Shown piece after piece: positions 24,590-26,827 of a stretch of DNA of 26,827 nt. The notes beneath the pieces are model-generated. The model ran no database searches and had not been told where the DNA came from. It was given only the letters and a program-made list of their open reading frames with translations. The translations under genes were made by a program, and so were the position numbers. Origin of the DNA: Bacillota bacterium (GTDB lineage: Bacteria > Bacillota > Clostridia > Christensenellales > Aristaeellaceae); NCBI GenBank assembly GCA_023459675.1, contig JAEWTC010000063.1, positions 1-26,827 of the forward strand, given 5' to 3'. Each line of letters opens with the position of its first letter. Positions within the stretch are counted from its first letter, which is position 1.

Positions 24590-25648
24590 ATGATCAGACG
24601 AACCGCCTGCATCATCGCCCGAAGCACGGACCCCTACCGCAATCTCGCCATCGAGAAACAGCTGCTGGATACGCTGCCCGAGGAGACAGCCATCCTGTAT
24701 CTGTGGCAGAACGCGCATACAATCGTGTGCGGGCGCAACCAGAACCCGTTCTATGAGTGCTGCGTGAAGGAGTTCATGGGCGACGGGGGCAAGATTGCAA
24801 GGCGCTTGAGCGGCGGCGGCACCGTGTATCATGACATGGGAAACCTGAACTTCACGTTCCTCGTACCCAAGGCGGATTTCAACATTCCCCGGCAGCTGTC
24901 CGTGATCCAGGCGGCGGTTGCCGCCTACAGCCTGAAGGCCATGTTCACTGGGCGCAACGATCTGCAGATCGGCGACCGGAAGTTTTCCGGCAACGCGTTT
25001 TATACTTCGGGCCAGAACGCCTATCACCACGGCACGATCCTGGTGGACGTGGATACCGCGGTGATGGGGCGCTACCTGACCGCCGACCAGAAAAAGCTGC
25101 AGAACCGCGGCGTGAAAAGCGTACCGGCCCGTGTGATCAACCTGAAGGCGCTTGCGCCCGATATCACCATTGAAAGCCTGGAAGCCGCGCTGTTTAAGGC
25201 GTTTGCGAAGATCTACGGCTACAAGCCTGTGATTTTGGACGAGAAGATGATGGATCAGCCCACGATTACCAAGCTGACCCAGCAGTATGGAAGCCAAAGC
25301 TGGATTTTCCCCCGGGAAATCCCCTACACCTTCTCGGTGGAAGAGCGCTTCCCGTGGGGCGGGATCAACGTGCAACTTCTGGTGGAAGACGGCATGATCC
25401 GCGACGCGAAGTTCTTTACCGACGCGATGGAAGCCGGCCTGTTCTCGGTGCTGGAGCAATCACTGATCGGCTCGCCGTCGCTGGTGTCCTCCATCACCGG
25501 CCGCCTGAAGCAAAAGCAGGACATGCTCAAGGATGAATCGCTTAAGCAAATGGTCAGCGACGTAGGCACGCTGATTTGCAGCCATATCCGCAGCGGCAGC
25601 CGCGACGCCTACCAGAAGGCGGACGGGGACGCAAAGCCAAAGGAATAA
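24590..25648 (+). CDS. lplA: Lipoate-protein ligase A
   Basis: 352-residue enzyme that activates lipoate with ATP and attaches it to lipoyl domains. The binding motif RRLSGGGTVYHD (71-82) and the catalytic Lys131 in GDRKFSGNAFYTSG are exact. The C-terminal accessory domain is present. It follows gcvPB by 16 bases and is the last gene of the operon, so GcvH is the obvious substrate. The start is ATG 24590 with AGAGG nine bases upstream; an in-frame extension back to 24521 overlaps gcvPB and lacks family similarity. The terminus (KADGDAKPKE) is low-complexity and probably disordered. Confidence 0.95.
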   Translation: MIRRTACIIARSTDPYRNLAIEKQLLDTLPEETAILYLWQNAHTIVCGRNQNPFYECCVKEFMGDGGKIARRLSGGGTVYHDMGNLNFTFLVPKADFNIPRQLSVIQAAVAAYSLKAMFTGRNDLQIGDRKFSGNAFYTSGQNAYHHGTILVDVDTAVMGRYLTADQKKLQNRGVKSVPARVINLKALAPDITIESLEAALFKAFAKIYGYKPVILDEKMMDQPTITKLTQQYGSQSWIFPREIPYTFSVEERFPWGGINVQLLVEDGMIRDAKFFTDAMEAGLFSVLEQSLIGSPSLVSSITGRLKQKQDMLKDESLKQMVSDVGTLICSHIRSGSRDAYQKADGDAKPKE

Positions 25649-25654
25649 GGAAAA

Positions 25655-25692
25655 TCAAAAGAAACCGCCGTTTTCACGGCGGTTTCTTATTA
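25655..25692. terminator. Strong bidirectional terminator between lplA and gapA
   Basis: AAGAAACCGCCG-TTTTCA-CGGCGGTTTCTT is a perfect 12-bp stem (25659-25688) with A residues before it and TTATTATG region after it. It can end the gcv operon rightwards and the gapA transcript leftwards. Confidence 0.92.
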
Positions 25693-25709
25693 TGCTGTGG
25701 TCGTTTCGC

Positions 25710-26735
25710 TCAGCCCAGTTCCGCGAAGTATTTGATGGTGCGGACCATCTGGGAGGCGTAGCTGTTTTCGTTGTCGTACCAGGCGACGGTCTGCACCTGA
25801 TAGGTGTCCTCGTCGATCTTGGTCACCATGGTCTGCGTGGCGTCGAAAATCGAGCCAAACGAGGTGCCGATGACGTCGGAGGAGACGATTTCTTCTTCGT
25901 TGTAGCCGTAGCTGGCAGAAGCGGCAGCCTTCATGGCGGCGTTGATCTTATCCACGGTTACGTCCTTGCCCTTGACGACGGACACCAGAATGGTGGTGGA
26001 GCCGGTGGGCACGGGCACGCGCTGGGCGGAGCCGATCAGCTTGCCGTTCAGCTCCGGGATGACCAGGCCGATGGCCTTGGCGGCGCCGGTGGAGTTGGGC
26101 ACGATGTTGCAGGCGGCGGCGCGGGCGCGGCGAAGATCGCCCTTGCGGTGGGGGCCGTCCAGCACCATCTGGTCGCCGGTGTAGGCGTGCACGGTGGTCA
26201 TAATGCCCGAAACGATGGGATAGGTTTTATGCAGCACGTCCGCCATGGGCGCGAGGCAGTTGGTGGTGCAGGAGGCGGCGGAGATGATTTTATCGTTCTT
26301 GTTGAGGGTTTTCTCGTTGACGGAGAACACGATGGTCTTCATCTTGCCGGCAGGCGCGGAAATGATGACTTTCTTGGCGCCGGCGTTGATGTGCGCCATG
26401 CTTGCTTCTTCGCTGGCGTAAAAACCGGTGCACTCCAGAACCACGTCGATATCCAGCTTTCCCCAGGGGCAATCCTTGGCGTCCTTGATGGCGTAGATCT
26501 TGATTTCTTCCCCGTCCACGATGATGGAATCAGCGGTGGATTCCACCGTGTGGATATTTTCGCCGAGCTTGCCGCAGTAGGGGCCCTGCGCGGTATCATA
26601 TTTCAGAAGGTGCGCCAGCATCGCGGGGCTGGTAAGATCGTTGATGGCAACGATATCATAACCCGGCGCTTTAAACATCTGGCGGAAAGCAAGGCGGCCG
26701 ATGCGGCCGAAACCGTTGATTGCTACTTTGACCAT
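25710..26735 (-). CDS. gapA: Glyceraldehyde-3-phosphate dehydrogenase, type I
   Basis: 341-residue glycolytic enzyme oxidising glyceraldehyde-3-phosphate to 1,3-bisphosphoglycerate. The Rossmann motif is NGFGRIGR (7-14). Asp33 (AINDL) binds the NAD ribose and suggests NAD preference. The catalytic Cys156 lies in SAASCTTNCLAP and the general base is His183 (TTVHAYTGDQ). The WYDNEN segment near the C-terminus completes the signature. Length is normal. GGAGGAG lies seven bases before the ATG. The gene has its own promoter with a Rex-like operator. No pgk or tpi is seen, since the window ends upstream of it. Confidence 0.97.
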   Translation of the reverse strand: MVKVAINGFGRIGRLAFRQMFKAPGYDIVAINDLTSPAMLAHLLKYDTAQGPYCGKLGENIHTVESTADSIIVDGEEIKIYAIKDAKDCPWGKLDIDVVLECTGFYASEEASMAHINAGAKKVIISAPAGKMKTIVFSVNEKTLNKNDKIISAASCTTNCLAPMADVLHKTYPIVSGIMTTVHAYTGDQMVLDGPHRKGDLRRARAAACNIVPNSTGAAKAIGLVIPELNGKLIGSAQRVPVPTGSTTILVSVVKGKDVTVDKINAAMKAAASASYGYNEEEIVSSDVIGTSFGSIFDATQTMVTKIDEDTYQVQTVAWYDNENSYASQMVRTIKYFAELG

Positions 26736-26761
26736 GGATATCTCCTCCTATAGCACAATGA

Positions 26762-26779
26762 TTGTTAATGGGTTATCAA
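26762..26779. promoter_or_regulatory. Rex-like redox operator in the gapA leader
   Basis: TTGTTAA-TGGG-TTATCAA matches the clostridial Rex pattern TTGTTAA-N4-TTAACAA at 13 of 14 defined positions. It lies just downstream of the predicted gapA start, where bound Rex would block transcription when NADH/NAD is low. gapA is a known Rex target in several Firmicutes. Confidence 0.7.
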
Positions 26780-26787
26780 CCCTCCCT

Positions 26788-26816
26788 ATTGTACCCAAAT
26801 ACAGCCTTGATTGCAA
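26788..26816 (-). promoter_or_regulatory. Sigma-A promoter of gapA
   Basis: Minus strand TTGCAA (26811-26816), 17-bp spacer and TACAAT (26788-26793). The predicted start is near 26781, immediately upstream of the Rex-like site. Confidence 0.75.
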
Positions 26817-26827
26817 GCGGGAAACGG

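Overview
The window looks like a chromosomal segment of a GC-rich member of the Firmicutes, probably class Clostridia. The evidence is a LexA/DinR-type SOS operator in front of a Y-family polymerase, a Rex-type operator in front of gapA, a tandem glycine riboswitch, a split glycine decarboxylase (P_A + P_B), a clostridial-type LeuRS, and the maf-mreBCD-pbp2-min-rodA layout. Species cannot be told from sequence alone. No tRNA, rRNA, insertion sequence, prophage or CRISPR array was seen. At least six genes end in TGA, so TGA is a stop codon here.

Layout. 1-612: no convincing gene; four tandem 42-43 bp repeats, a leftward terminator and a LacI-like palindrome near the left edge. 613-1170 (-): GNAT acetyltransferase, divergent from 1365-2621 (+), a Y-family polymerase under two SOS boxes. 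2687-3505 (+): secreted NlpC/P60 protein. 3520-12445 (-): one long cell-shape operon with an extended -10 promoter, in the order maf, mreB, mreC, mreD, mrdA (PBP2), minD, rodA, thpR, glutaredoxin, terminator. 12605-19982 (-): glnS, gltX, leuS, then an ABC transporter ATPase and permease, apparently all from one sigma-A promoter at 19954-19982. 20050-25688 (+): glycine catabolism operon, with promoter, tandem glycine riboswitch and terminator, gcvT, gcvH, gcvPA, gcvPB, lplA and a strong terminator that also serves the convergent gapA. 25710-26816 (-): gapA with promoter and Rex-like operator.

The glycine operon forms a working unit. Glycine is sensed by the riboswitch, P_A/P_B decarboxylate it, GcvH carries the aminomethyl group on lipoate (attached by LplA), and GcvT passes it to tetrahydrofolate. 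The dihydrolipoamide dehydrogenase (L protein) is not in the window. The elongasome operon supplies MreB filaments, MreC/MreD, the PBP2 transpeptidase and the RodA glycosyltransferase.

The most striking observation is an in-frame TGA at codon 184 of gcvT, directly before the conserved RTGYTGEDG motif, with the frame open and conserved for a further 177 codons. It could be a nonsense mutation or sequence error, leaky readthrough, or a recoded (for example selenocysteine) codon. The residue at this site is Cys in some homologues but not in others, and the hairpins after the TGA are not a textbook SECIS, so this stays open. Other points of interest are a minD with no minC or minE, a Pro/Thr-rich tail on MreC, and the repeat cluster at the left end.
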